From positions 62,001 to 126,000 of the forward strand of contig WTPW01000662.1 of assembly GCA_009809945.1 (NCBI GenBank): a stretch of 64,000 nucleotides of DNA, in the 5' to 3' direction. The DNA is from Gigaspora margarita. Lineage: Eukaryota; Glomeromycota; Glomeromycetes; Diversisporales; Gigasporaceae. This document shows, piece by piece, positions 11,376 to 22,860 of the stretch. The notes under the pieces were generated by a model, which saw nothing but the letters and a program-made list of their open reading frames with translations, was not told the DNA's origin and made no database searches. The number at the start of each line of letters is the position of its first letter. The first letter of the stretch is position 1. The position numbers were made by a program, and so were the translations under genes.

Positions 11376-13449
11376 GTAAACTAAGATGTACATAATTTAA
11401 TAATAAACTGTTAAACATTTCATTTTTTAAAACTTTTAATATGATCAATTTATTCTTCCGTTCCTGGTTTTGTGTGACAATATCGCGCAGCTACCTTATT
11501 TGATATCTGGTTGGTGATCATGTTTATGCATCAATTGAAGCTATATTAGTATCATGATTGTAAAGCCCACAATATGAAAAAGTACACATACATACTAATA
11601 CAAGATTAGCATAATAACATAGGTTTCAGAAAATGTGCTCTTTTCCTATTCCAATCCTATCTTTTTCTAATATTATAAACTGATGTTTAGTCATGCAATA
11701 TAATCTTTATGAAATTTGATTAGATATGTTAAATCAGCTAACTTTATAAGGATTATATTAATCATGTCATACTGGAATGTTAAATTTAATCTATGAATTA
11801 ATAATCAATTCTGAAAATTGAAATAACAATATTTCACATCCTCAGTTATTATCTACAATTTTCAAACTTTTGTTTATTACATGCACTTTATAGATATTAA
11901 ATTAACTAAAATCATGAAATATGTATCGCTGAAACAGTAAGCTTTGCACAGAATTTTTTACAATAACATGACATAAACCATAATAATTCCAATGCAAACT
12001 AATTCAACCACATACTGTGATTATTATAATAGTGAGCAAGTTTTGATGAAATTTTTTTTATGGTGATTCATAATACAGTAATTTCAATGCAAATTCAGCT
12101 TTAGCTATGTATTGTGTTTTTTATAGTAATTTATAAAAAATATATGATAATTCCAAGGCAAAAAAACTTATTTTTTCATTATTATCAAAAAACAAATTCT
12201 GTAACAACAAAATGTTACAGTAACTCATGATAGAAATTATAATGATTCTAATGCAAACCAACCCAACCACATAGAAAATACAAGACAATTCTAATGAAAC
12301 CTACCTAAACTTTAAATAATACCGTGATCACCAATTACATAACAAGTTTTTTTATAACTCACAATTATTCTAATACGAATTTATATCAACTAACTTGATC
12401 TTAATTGTATATTATAGTTATCAAAATAATAAAGTTTTACAACAGAATTCTTTACTAAAAAATAATAATTTCAAAACTAACTCAAACTTAACTACATAAT
12501 TTAACAGAGCACCTATTCTACTCTTGTATACTATATAAGTAAAGGGATATGAAAACTTGTAAATCATTTCATTCATTGCCATTACATTGATATCTACCCC
12601 AATAAGAATTAGAGGTACATATTACTATGATGATAATGGATGAAATGATTTACAGATTTTTATATCCCATCACTAATATAGGTGGCCTGCATTTTATAAA
12701 TTTGGTTATTAACCTATACACTATAAAAATTGTTAACACAATAATGTTCATACCATACATTTTACTAATAGCTACTTTTAATATATTGGGCACTTCTAAA
12801 TCTCTAACCAAAAGAAAAAGACTAAAGCTTTTGTCCCTAACAAAACTTATATAATAGTTAATATATTCAAAAAATTTTTTAACATCATATAGTTGCCAGT
12901 ATCATGTCTTTTGAATGTATTTTGCTTCTGGTTTAATCTTATTAGTTATTATCTTTCTGATCTATTTCATCAGCCAATAAGTAATTATTTTAACAATTTC
13001 TGTTGCAGTAGATTATTTATCAAAATTTCATAGCTAATTTAATATAAAAATCTGGTCCAAACATTTAGATCTTAATCCATTGATACTCTTTAATACAAAA
13101 AATAATTAACAAATTGAATTCCATCAAATGCTCTTTATCCAGTTGAAATAATAACTCAAGACTTTAATTATCTGATGCTTGAGTCTATAGTTGATAATCA
13201 AAATCTCTGATACTATATACAATAAAGTTTTACAAATTTTTCTTTCTTTACTTTTTAAAAGTCTAAGATCAGTAATATATATATTATACAAATTTTTTTG
13301 CTATAGATTTCATTAAGTAAAACTCTGTGAATGAGCTTCTGAGATGATTCAACTCAAGATCCAAAGTTATATATTATAAAATATTTAATTATTTTTCTAT
13401 TTTAATTGAGATGCTTTTACAAGATTTTGTTCTAACTAATAATATCTGT
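11376..13449. other. Gene-free A+T-rich stretch
   Basis: I see no supportable gene. The 75-codon frame at 12627-12854 overlaps a hairpin and has no domain. The main structure is the inverted repeat at 12544-12669, listed separately. Confidence 0.4.
12544..12669. repeat. Inverted repeat with about 34-bp arms
   Basis: GGGATATGAAAACTTGTAAA and its continuation ATCATTTCATTCATT at 12544-12577 are complemented at 12635-12669, where the reverse complement reads GGGATATAAAAATCTGTAAA then ATCATTTCATCCATT. The loop is about 57 nt. It may be a MITE remnant; no clear target duplication was found. Confidence 0.6.
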
Positions 13450-14163
13450 AGCAATAATCATCACTATAATTATTTTTTGGCCTACACAAACAGTTCAAAA
13501 ATAAAGGTATTTTATAACCAATTTATAGTAATTCTTCAATTCTTGGATTAATTCTTGCTTACTTTTGTTAAATCATAAATAACTTTAAGTGCAATGTCTT
13601 TCCATCTATTATTAATAATATCAAACCAATGTGCATAAATACAATTGTGAATCCTTCTTTTTCAGGTTTTAAGATAATTGTAAATTCATTAAAATCAATC
13701 CAAAAACTCTTATCATCTAATATTATCTTAAGTTCAGGATTGATATGATCCAGAAATTTATTGTATTCAAAGTATTTTTATATTTTTTGAACCAATAACA
13801 TGCCTTCTGAAAATCTCTCTTTGTACTGGTACTGTTTTAATAACACAGAGCAACATTAACTATTTCACTATTAGCACCTATATTAACAGACTTTCAAGTT
13901 CTTTATTATAATCTTGATCACCCCATAACCTAGTAACATTGCAAAAGCATTATCCAAATCAGCAGATTTCTTACATTATTCAATGATTTATTTTTTACTC
14001 AAATTCAATGATAATAGCAAAGATTAACATCTTTATTGAGACCAATCTTCTAATTCATCTGCTTTCATATAATACTCAAAAACCTTATTTTCATCTTTCT
14101 TAGCATATTGATAATTGTAACCAAGATCACAAAGTTGTTCAAAGTCCATTTTATTTAAAGAAA
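13450..14163 (-). pseudogene. Relic of a Sel1-repeat plus protein-kinase gene
   Basis: On the minus strand from about 14149 a Sel1-like unit reads LCDLGYNYQYAKKDENKVF then EYYMKADELE. Further pieces follow in shifting frames: KKSADLDNAFAMLLGYG (about 13950) and QKACYWFKKYKN (about 13800). Lower still is a kinase N-lobe-like stretch: FNEFTIILKPEKEGFTIVF (glycine-rich-loop region, about 13680), then WKDIALKVIYDL (about 13590), where ALK matches the VAIK beta-3 lysine motif. Stops and phase changes are frequent, so it is dead. Here Sel1 units come before the kinase part, the opposite order to the intact genes at 28 and 45 kb. Confidence 0.45.
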
Positions 14164-14412
14164 AAAAATCATGTGCTAAATAAAGTAGACTTTAATTGTC
14201 TGAAGCATAGCAGAAATCATTAATATTTAGCTAAAGTGATATAAAATTTACACGGGCTAGGTGCTGGAAAAAGGACCAAAAATAGCAATTTTTTCAAAAT
14301 AGATCTTTTCAAATAAATCATTTTAAAATAAGGTTGGAATCTTTTTTTACTTAAGACACAAAAGTAAGTTAATTATAGCTCTTTAAAGTTTGTATTTTCT
14401 AATAGTCCATTG

Positions 14413-14631
14413 TTTAGGCCATTCCAATTTGATTCTATGTTTAACATAACACTAATAAAGGATTTGCATCTCTAAACATGGGGGGTAAAAAAACATGAGA
14501 CTTTGATTGGCTAAAAAAATTTTTATGAAAAGTTAATATGATTTTTATATAAGTGATATTTATTACCCTCTCTATCTTAGGCTCAAAAAGAGGGGTTATA
14601 TTAAACATAGGTTTAACTTGGCGTGGCCTTA
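14413..14631. mobile_element. Putative MITE with TTAGGCC-type inverted termini
   Basis: Left end TTTAGGCCATTCCAATTTG then CTATGTTTAACATAAC is complemented by the right end, which reads CTAAGGCCACGCCAAGTTAA then CTATGTTTAATATAAC in reverse complement. Arms are roughly 38 bp with mismatches. The terminus resembles the TTAGGCCAC family at 50-52 kb. The 72-codon minus frame inside is an accident of the repeat. Confidence 0.5.
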
Positions 14632-14733
14632 GCTGACAATATTTGCTAATATAACCCACTCTAATATGTTAAACTCTGAATTTTGATTATTCTAGTGCAG
14701 TACCTAATGACCAATTATCTCACAAATTATCAA

Positions 14734-14810
14734 CCAAAATCACATGATTTTGGTACCATCGATTCATTCATCAAGATGAATCAAATGGTAACAAAATCAT
14801 ATAATTCTGG
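14734..14810. repeat. Imperfect hairpin, arms about 35 bp
   Basis: CCAAAATCACATGATTTTGG then TACCATCGATTCATTC is followed after a very short spacer by its near complement, ending at CTGG (14810). ATGATTTTG also forms a local sub-palindrome. Non-coding; possibly the core of a decayed inverted-repeat element. Confidence 0.5.
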
Positions 14811-15352
14811 TCGGATGTCTGAATATAGCCTATCAGATAAATGGATGTCAAATTGATCCAGATTGTAACTCTACCCTCAACAAATTACTTCTAGACCAGA
14901 AAACAGAACTGAAAAAACTAAGATATAAAGGCCTTATTCATATTTCTAATCGTGATTCTTTCATTAATACTTAACATTACATCACGAATTACAGAATTAA
15001 TCAGAAACAACCACTTAAAATTAAATCAAAATTCTAACAAAAACTATTAAATCGAGGTCAAATCTTATTATTACTTATTAGCATTTTAGAATGACAACAA
15101 TACAACACTAAATCACCAGAATATAAAATATATATATATAAACAAACTCCCAGCGCATGAGCAGGCGCATAACTTGTTAACATTAAGCCATTAAAAGCCC
15201 ACTAACATGGTGGCGTAATGCCTCTGATATAGTATAGTAGGTTCTAGAAAGTGTTTTCTTTCATATGAATCGAAATGTGGATCAGGCCACATAACGAATC
15301 AATTAGATGTTGCAGTAACTGTGGTAATGTAAGATTATTAACGATTATAAAT

Positions 15353-15838
15353 TGTCGGGGATGATGCTGAAATCGGATGATGCTGAAATCCACGTGATCG
15401 CCGTATCATCGGGATTTCCTAAAATTTCCGAAAATAGTGTAAACAATCGATCTACACTACGTAATCAAAACAATCGAATGGGGTCGGTTAGAGTGGGGTT
15501 AATTCAATACTGCATAAATCGCATCTTGATATTTATATTTAAAAGACCTTCTAACTGTATCAAAACGGCGACCCTAACCCTAACCCTAAACACGAGGCAA
15601 ATTTTTTTTTTATAGACGCTTTTTGCCTCGTGGCTAGGGTTAGGGGTAGGGTCGCCTTTTGATACAGTTAGAAGGTCTTTTATATTTGTATATATAGATA
15701 TCAAGAATGCATATAGGCATATCGTCCCGATGTAGTGTAGATCGATTGTTTACACGATTTTCGGAAATTTTAGGAAATCCGATGATACGAAGATCACGTG
15801 GATTTCAGCATCATCTGATTTCAGCATCATCCCCGACA
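15353..15838. mobile_element. Large fold-back element (486 bp) with telomere-like core and 5-bp target duplication
   Basis: Outer arms of about 110 bp begin TGTCGGGGATGATGCTGAAA and are near-identical inverted copies. Each holds two GATGATGCTGAAATC units and then CACGTGATC. The central arms also pair: AGACCTTCTAACTGTATCAA on both sides, then CCCTAACCCTAACCCTAAA (15572-15590) opposite TAGGGTTAGGGGTAGGG (15635-15651). Only a short middle section of each arm has diverged. TAAAT directly flanks both ends (15348-15352 and 15839-15843). No transposase is encoded; the 87- and 66-codon frames here are palindrome artefacts. I cannot assign the superfamily; the ends begin TG and end CA. Confidence 0.78.
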
Positions 15839-16896
15839 TAAATTAATATTGTATCCAGAAATATAATGTGATAAAAAATTCTATATAATTATTGGTATAT
15901 AATAAATCATGTTTTTTGATTTAAAAAAAAAATTGTTGATCTTTTAAAATATTTGCCATCCCTACCCCATGCAGACACTTGTCATAGTTAAACAATTAAT
16001 CGTATAAAATCTAAAAGACGATTAAACAAATAATTTAACCAGTTTTAATCGTTTATAAATTATTAACTCGTTTACTATAAATAATGCGTTAAATGAATAA
16101 TGATTCCAAGAAGAGACTGTCCGAATTTGAAATCGTTACACGAATGTTAGGTAATGCCACATGCAGATCAGCTAATCAAATTGCAAATTTTTAAAAATAA
16201 AAATTAACGAAGCAAAAATAAAATCGAAAGAAAATTAATTATAAATATTTATATTTAAGTTTCTGGTAAATGCCATTGAATGTTGTAATAAACCGGGTAA
16301 ACATGTTTTTATTAGCTTTGATAATTTATTGACTCGATTTATTAATTTTTTAATCATCCTTTTTACAAAATCTCTGTGCAATCTCACAACCTTCCATAAT
16401 ATACATATTATTCTATTCAAGAATATTCATAATTTCATGCATGTACACACATATATCGCATTGTATTAGCTTTCCACCACATTTTAAAAATGTCTATAAT
16501 ATAAATATTATTATTTATATAACGTAGGCGTTTAAAAAAGTTTTATCATAATATATAATGAAATTACGTTGACTCATTGCTCATATTACTCCCGCTAAAT
16601 CATTACTGTCTGCTTTTTTTACTTTTTTTTTTATTCAATAAACGGGAATTGCAAACGCCGTTTTTAGTACTTCTTATTCTTTAACATACCTTCGGCAACG
16701 TAATATGGATTCAACTGATACAGTACTGTACGGAAAATACAAGTTTCTTTTAGTTCAATCTCTTTCCATATTTGGCCGCACTGGCTAATTCCTAATTTCT
16801 GAATTAGTTAATTCATTACAATATGTGACGCAATTCTACAGTTAAAAGGGGCCTGCTCAGTAAAAAGAATCCCGTTTAGTGGCTTCAATCCACCGG
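15839..16896. other. Intergenic A+T-rich stretch upstream of the CRN locus
   Basis: No gene is supported. The 61-codon minus frame at 16235-16420 has no recognisable domain. The last tens of bases contain the likely promoter of the CRN gene. Confidence 0.4.
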
Positions 16897-16904
16897 TATA
16901 TATA
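16897..16904 (+). promoter_or_regulatory. TATA-like box for the CRN gene
   Basis: TATATATA lies 68 bp before the ATG at 16972, the start chosen because it opens the first repeat-module exon. Assigned by position only. Confidence 0.35.
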
Positions 16905-17216
16905 CCCTCAATTTGTAGATACGGTAATTTTTTCTCTCAAGCTACGGCGCATCAATAATATTGATAACAAGATGGAAGAGAGATTACAATTTATTTCTAC
17001 AAAAGTTAGCAATTCTGATTTTACAGAAGATCAACAATTAATTATATGCACCTATTTCGCCAATAACGATTCTTCAATAGATTCAGCGTATGTTGTCCTT
17101 CGCTTTTGCACGACAAAAGATCAAATACATAATTACTTTAGAAATCTAATACCGGATCTACATATAATCTGTCTGTATATTAGCTTAGTCTTTCATTGTA
17201 TGGGGGCTTTGCAGTA

Positions 17217-17494
17217 GAAAGGGCGGATACGACCCCAAAATGAAAAAATGAGTTTTTATTAAATTCTGGTAAATTTCAATGTGACCAACATTTTTCAATT
17301 ATAAATGAAAGTCAATTTGCATAATAAAAAATCAAGATACGTAATGTAAAAGAAAGTTGCGCGCCAAGCGCATCACGAAATTACCCGTTAATCACATGTT
17401 ATATTTAACCAATCAAAATCGTGAATTTTGATTGACCCGGATCAGTCCGAAAATCAAAACAAATATTTATATATATTGACGTATCTGCCCTTTC
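17217..17494. mobile_element. TA-flanked MITE (278 bp) within the CRN locus
   Basis: Left end GAAAGGGCGGATACG and right end CGTATCTGCCCTTTC are inverted, with TA on both sides (17215-17216 and 17495-17496), consistent with Tc1/mariner-type insertion. It lies between the first repeat-module exon and the second, so probably in an intron. Non-coding. Confidence 0.75.
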
Positions 17495-17527
17495 TACTAT
17501 TTAATACTATTATAACCTATTTCTATC

Positions 17528-18290
17528 TTGATTATAACAAAAACCACTGCCGATATGGATAAACAGATGTCTATTCAGTCCTTGATAATTCTTCTTCATT
17601 CACGCTCGACTGATAATGCGAGATATGATTATTTAAAGGGCTTAATTCCTGAATCTTCTGAATCTGGTATTTTCTTAATAATATTTAATTTGCTTCTATT
17701 TCAATATTAGACTTATAATGCTTGCTCTTTTTCTTTTCCGTTTACTATAATGAATATTATTTATTTATTATTAAACCCCAATAAAATCATTTTTTTCACA
17801 TTGGCAGATTTTATCCAATACTTAATAATCCTAATTTTACAACAGAAGAAAAGGTTGCCGTACGAACTTATTTCACTAAGAATGATTATTTAGTAACTTT
17901 AGCAATTGCTGCCCTTCGAGCAAGCTCAACTGAGTAGAAAAAATGTGGTTATTTAAGAGATTAATTCCTGAATCTCCTGAATCTGGTATTTTCTTGTATA
18001 ATGTTGAATTTGCTTCTATTTAAATATTAGACTTATAATACTTGCTCTTTTTCTTTTCCGTTTACTATAATGAATATTATTTATTTATTATTAAACCCCA
18101 ATAAAATCATTTTATTGACATGGGCAGATATTTATCCAACGCTTAAGAATCCTAATTTTACAACTCACTAAGAATGATTATGATGAGTTCAGCAAATGCT
18201 GCCCTTCGATCATGCTCAACTAAGGAGGAAAAATGTGGTTATTTAAAGAGATTAATTCTGAATCAGGTATATTCTCAATTAAATAATGCT
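17528..18290 (+). repeat. Tandem exon-plus-intron duplication in the CRN locus
   Basis: Blocks containing TTAATTCCTGAATC, then CTGGTATTTTCTT, TTACTATAATGAATATTATT and TTAAACCCCAATAAAATCA repeat with spacings of 319 bp (17666 to 17985) and about 281 bp (to 18266). Each unit contains an exon whose product resembles the module seen at 16972: NPNFTTEEKVAVRTYFTKND, then AIAALRASST, ending in LIPES. Unit 2 begins ATTTTATCC where unit 3 has ATATTTATCC, a 1-bp loss that breaks phase. Unit 3 is internally deleted. The first exon's SDFTEDQQLIICTYFANND and RNLIP match the same pattern. Confidence 0.7.
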
Positions 18291-18833
18291 AAACTTATTT
18301 CAATTTTAGTCTCACCAATATCATAATAATATTACTTGTTCTTTTTTTTTTGTCTTATGTAATAAATGCTTCCCTAATACATTTACATTGTCATAGAATA
18401 TCTTTTGCTACCAGTAAGTTGTATTGTTGACTTTCTTGATAATCTGTTTATTTTTAAATTGAAAATTATTATTATTATTATAGAAGCTGAAGTATTGGAA
18501 GAAGCAACAGAATGCTGGTCAAATTTCAATATGACCCGACCAAGTTAATCGAATTGAAAAACTTTACAATTACAAATCACATATTTGCTAAAAATATTAA
18601 AGCAGCAAGAATACCTACTGTTAAAAAAAGGCCCATGTTTATTTTGCATTCATTGCCAGATTTCGATAATGACCAGCTTATTACTAAAGGTTATATCCAG
18701 GAGGAAAAACTTCTTGAGTTACGCAATAAAGTCTTGGATAAAAGCTGGTTCTTTCTAATTGGTACCTCTGGGTAAATATACGAATAATTATAAGCTTATG
18801 AAAGAAATACTTGCTGAAACAAATAGCATTATA

Positions 18834-19013
18834 TGAGTGCTGCCAAAAGAAAATGAAATCAGTTTTTATTGATTTTCTATTTGATTCAGCCTGTCTGACT
18901 GACAACACATCAGGATTTCAATAGTATTGCATATTATGATCAATTTTTTAAGTTTTGTCTAGTGTGTCATATAATTTTAAAAATTATGTTTCTTTTTCTC
19001 CTGGCAGCACTCA
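18834..19013. mobile_element. TA-flanked MITE (180 bp) in the intron splitting the Walker A codons
   Basis: Termini TGAGTGCTGCCAAAAGAAAA and, reversed, TGAGTGCTGCCAGGAGAAAA are flanked by TA (18832-18833 and 19014-19015). It occupies over half of the 348-nt intron (18772-19119), and the splice sites are untouched. Non-coding. Confidence 0.78.
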
Positions 19014-20913
19014 TATTTAGCACAAGGCATCATTAATAAGACTGATATTGAGCAGGTGTCCTTATACTATACTATATTTGATCCAAAAAATAAATTGCTA
19101 AAAAGTTTTTTTATTATAGGTCTGGAAAAACTCGTTCTTTATTTGAATTATTTTGCCATATGTATGGAATTTGTTTTACAATAAATGCTGAAAATGGGAT
19201 CAAAATGAATTTAGGATCGAAAGATTTGGACATTGTTATCAATGAGTTAGAAAACTATTTAACCAACTATCATGAAAATAACAATCGGGTAGCACTTCGT
19301 TTTACTTTGATCAAACTTTTAGAATTACATAGTAATGATGGAAACTTTACACCAAAGAAATGGCTTTTGATACAACTCTTGCCATGTGGAAAGGATTATT
19401 GGGATTCCATTTTTTACGTTTTTCGTGAATTAAAGGAAGAAGACCAGAATAAGCTTATTACTAATTTTACAGAAAGATTCAAAAGTCTGATACCTAAACA
19501 AGAAAAACTACCAATTGCGATCGATGAATCACAGGCAGCCATTAAAAAGTTTGAGGGCAAGTTTAGCTCATCATTAGTAGGTCGACCACTAAGACTATTA
19601 TTTAGCATCTTGCTTCGTACAGTAATTGATCTCAGCGCAGGAAATTTGTGTCTTATATTATCAGGAACAGGAATGGCTTTTGATGATATAAAATTTTATA
19701 CTCAATCTGCTATTTCTAAGTCTGATGGACCAACATCTGATAATTTTTTTCTATCAATGATGGATTTTATGAATTAATGAAATGAAAATTTTATTTTGCG
19801 GTTTTTGCCATTAAATGATAGTCAAATAGTTAGTACATTTAATATTTTTCAAGGTCGCCGAAGATTTTTAGTTCAGTTTTTGGAACATGCCATATTAAAT
19901 ACTTCTTCAAAATCCCATTCCAATATTGATAATGCTGTAAGAAGTTGGCAGGATTCAGCAAAGAAATTTATAATCCTTACCTTTAAGAATACATGCTTTT
20001 ATTTTTTGCTTAAAAAGAAAGTAGTATGGAACAAAGTGCGGGATATTACAATTATTAGTATGTTTTCTCGATGGTCAAAGCATGTAAGAGGTGATGGTGT
20101 TGCTGAAATGGTTCAATATGGTTTTGCACAACTTGACAGTATTGATGGTCCAACAGATTTATCTATATTTGAAAAGGATGCTATCACAGTACGCATAGCT
20201 GAATCATTTCCCATTTTGGCATTTATAGAATATGTGCGAGAGAAGCCCAAAGATCTTCCTGGAGAAATAGAAAAACAATTTTTACAAAATCTATGTTCTG
20301 TATTTTCCAATGCATCATGCGCTGGTTATCTTTTTGAACCCTATTTAACCATACCACTTGCTAAATTGTTTAATGGAAAAAGTTGCAAAAGCCATCCTCT
20401 ATTTGCTAACATTTCCAATATTAATAAACTGGATTTGCTTTCTTATAATGCAACTATTCGTAATCTTAATGATGACTCAACTAAGCTTTGTTCAAATGAT
20501 GATATAAATACATTTAACTTAGTTGATTTTCTTAATAATCCAACTACTGCTTTTTTTATGCCAGATCGGCATGCTGGTCCAGATTTAGTATGCATTGTTC
20601 AATTCCATTTCCCAAATGGTATTATTGAAGTTCCTCTTTTCCTTCAAGCAAAACTTGTAAAAGACACACCTCCTAATGATGCTAAATACACAACGGATCC
20701 ACATCATTTTTACTTATCTCGAAATTGATCAAATATTTCTCAAAAAAAACTAAACAAAGAAGTGCTTAATTGTCTGGAAACAAAATACTATCAAGCGCAT
20801 GTTATGGGCATTTCATGGATCCGCATTTTTATAGTTTATCCTGCAAATATTTCCCATAAGAGCACCTATGGAACCTATGAAAAAGAAATTCATCTAACAA
20901 TAATCAACAGGTA

Positions 20914-21019
20914 CCGTATTTGCGCGTAATAGCGGGCCAGGGCGTTATTTCGAGCCTTAAGCTTAATTTAGGCCGAAATTCGTAATTTCACCCCTGCGCG
21001 TTATTACGCGCAAATACGG
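20914..21019. mobile_element. Short palindromic MITE (106 bp) inserted at a splice donor
   Basis: CCGTATTTGCGCGTAATA at the left is complemented by TATTACGCGCAAATACGG at the right, with TA on both sides (20912-20913 and 21020-21021). GCGC-rich ends stand out in this A+T-rich DNA. It sits inside the donor of the CRN intron: the site reads CAG|GTA before and after the element, so a GT donor is preserved. Confidence 0.82.
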
Positions 21020-21640
21020 TATTATATTGACTTATCTATTGTTTAAGTCAAATTTTGTATCATTTCATCAACAATCATTTCACTGACAACTTAGTTCACT
21101 GACAATTAATCTACAAACGAGCTTATTTTATGAATAATTAATTTATGTCAAGTTTTTTTTAAATTAACTTAATTCTAAACCTGGTCCTAAAGTTATTGAT
21201 TAAATTACTTTGTTGAGCAAATGAGCTATCATTAAATTAAACTGCATGTAAAATGAATTTGTCTATGAATTGTTGGTAAAATAAGCTATCTGTAAATTAA
21301 TTGTTGGCAAAATGAATGGAACATGCTTACATTGTACATTCGATTCACTTTTCTTATTAATCCTATTTAATTTTTTATAGTTAATGAACTACACATAGCA
21401 ATCAATCATCTTAATGCAGAACATTTCTTTTCAGAATTCGGGCTTGGTGTATTGCAAGAAGTAAAACGTGTACTAAATGAAGAGGAAATTGGACAAAAGG
21501 TAATTTAAGGGTCGTGTGCTTTAAGTTCATGACCTTAACTTTCTTATAAATGTATTATTCTTAGCATCGATATAAAAAAGTAAACAAAGTCATCATCAAG
21601 CTAAATTCAAGAAAAGTGGCAATAAAAATAAGGGTAAATA

Positions 21641-22089
21641 ATCAAATAGTATATTTGCACATTTAGATAAAATATTCATAACAGATTTTTAAATTAGCTT
21701 AAAAAAAATAAGCTTAATAAAAATTTTGATTAAAATAATTTTTGCAAAATGATTTATTAAATTTTTTATTAGATTTATAAAGAAATTTAAGTCTTATAAT
21801 TTGCTAGTTATTTGTTATTATTTTAAATAGTCTTCTATATAAAATGATAAATTTAAAATTATTATAATTTATATAAATTTTAACTTAAATAAATTTAAGA
21901 GAAAATATTTATATAGCTGTGGCTACATGTTGCCTATTAACTTATAAATAATTTATGCACAGTCAAACTTCTATAAACGCATGTATACAGACAAGCCTAA
22001 AAGATGCATTTATAGAGGTTTGCATTTAGGGAAAGCTGATTAAATTACAGCTTTAAAAATTAGATTAACTGCCATTGCAGCCACTAAGC
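21641..22089. other. A+T-rich stretch between the CRN locus and a minisatellite
   Basis: No gene. A possible decayed pogo-like terminus, CAGTCAAACTTCTATAAACG, starts at about 21961 with a partial complement (TTTATAGAGGTTT) at about 22010; no duplication pair is convincing. Confidence 0.35.
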
Positions 22090-22860
22090 CTAATCATCAA
22101 ACATAGGTCCTTGCACTACTACTGTAGCTGTGGAGCCTAATCGTAATATGAGATCCTTGAACTGCTATCGCAGACGCGAAGTCCAATCATCAAAACATGA
22201 GGTCCTTGCACTACTATTGTATTCATGGAGGCACAATATGAGGTCCTTGCACTGCTATCGCAACCGCAAAGCCTGATTATCAAACATAAGGTCCTTGCAC
22301 TACTACTGTAGCCGTGGGGCCTAATCATAATATGAGATCCTTGCACTGCTATTGCAGCTGCGGAGCCTAATTATCAAATTTAAGGTACTTGTACTACTAC
22401 TGTAGCCGTGGAGCCTAATCACAAAATGAGGTCCTTGAACTACTATCGCAGCTGTGGAGCCTAATCATCAAACATAAGATCATTGCACTACTACTGTAGC
22501 CGTGGAGACTAATCATAATATGAGGTCCTTGCATTGCTATTGCAGCCACGAAGAATATTTATCAAATATAAGTCCTTGTACTACTATTTTAGCCGTGGAG
22601 CCTAATCACAATATGAGGACCTTACACTGCTATTGTAGGTACGGAGCCTAATCATCAAATATGAGGTCTTTGCACTACTACTATAGCCGTGGAGCCAAAT
22701 TACAATATGAGATCCTTGCACTGCTATTGCAGCCACGGAGCCTAAACATAATATGAGGTTCTTGCACTACTACTATAGCCGTGGATTCTAACCACAATAT
22801 GAAATCCTTGCACTTGGGGTCCTTTCACTGTTATCACAGCCGCGAAGCCTAATATTTTCA
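22090..22860. repeat. Minisatellite, composite unit of about 90-97 bp
   Basis: Units alternate CACTACTACTGTAGCCGTGG and CACTGCTATCGCAGCCGCG half-units, each followed by AGCCTAATCA and then TATGAGGTCCTTG or CATAAGGTCCTTG. Eight to nine diverged composite copies are visible. The array joins directly to a retroelement leader (next entry). The 69-codon minus frame at 22137-22346 is just the translated repeat. Confidence 0.75.

Larger units (their letters stand above)
16972..21640 (+). pseudogene. Crinkler (CRN)-family gene: repeat-module exons, P-loop domain, nuclease-like domain; disrupted
   Basis: CRN proteins are secreted or intracellular effector-type proteins known from oomycetes and early-diverging fungi, often pairing a P-loop NTPase with a PD-(D/E)xK nuclease-like domain. 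The 5' part encodes repeated modules of about 45 residues (see separate repeat entry). Exon 18484-18771 ends in GTSG; its intron ends at 19119 and exon 19120-20910 resumes SGKTRS, giving a Walker A motif GTSGSGKTR across a phase-2 junction. The long exon continues through RRRFLVQFLEH (about 19870) to PDLVCIVQFHF and PLFLQAKLV (20580-20670), the likely nuclease core with QAK lysine. A later conserved segment is MGISWIRIFIVYPANIS. A last coding block (21381-21508) reads NELHIAINHLNAEHFF. Defects: stops at 19775-19780 and 20726-20728, a phase break inside exon 18484-18771, and a phase mismatch at the last junction. No LxLFLAK-type header was seen. Confidence 0.72.

Noticed and set aside
15572..15590. 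A telomere or chromosome end
   Set aside because: Only about three TTAGGG-like units, embedded within a bounded fold-back element and flanked by ordinary sequence on both sides.
22090..22860. Regular direct repeats resembling a CRISPR-like array
   Set aside because: Units have no unique spacers of fixed length, both half-units diverge together, and the genes around are eukaryotic with introns. It is a minisatellite.
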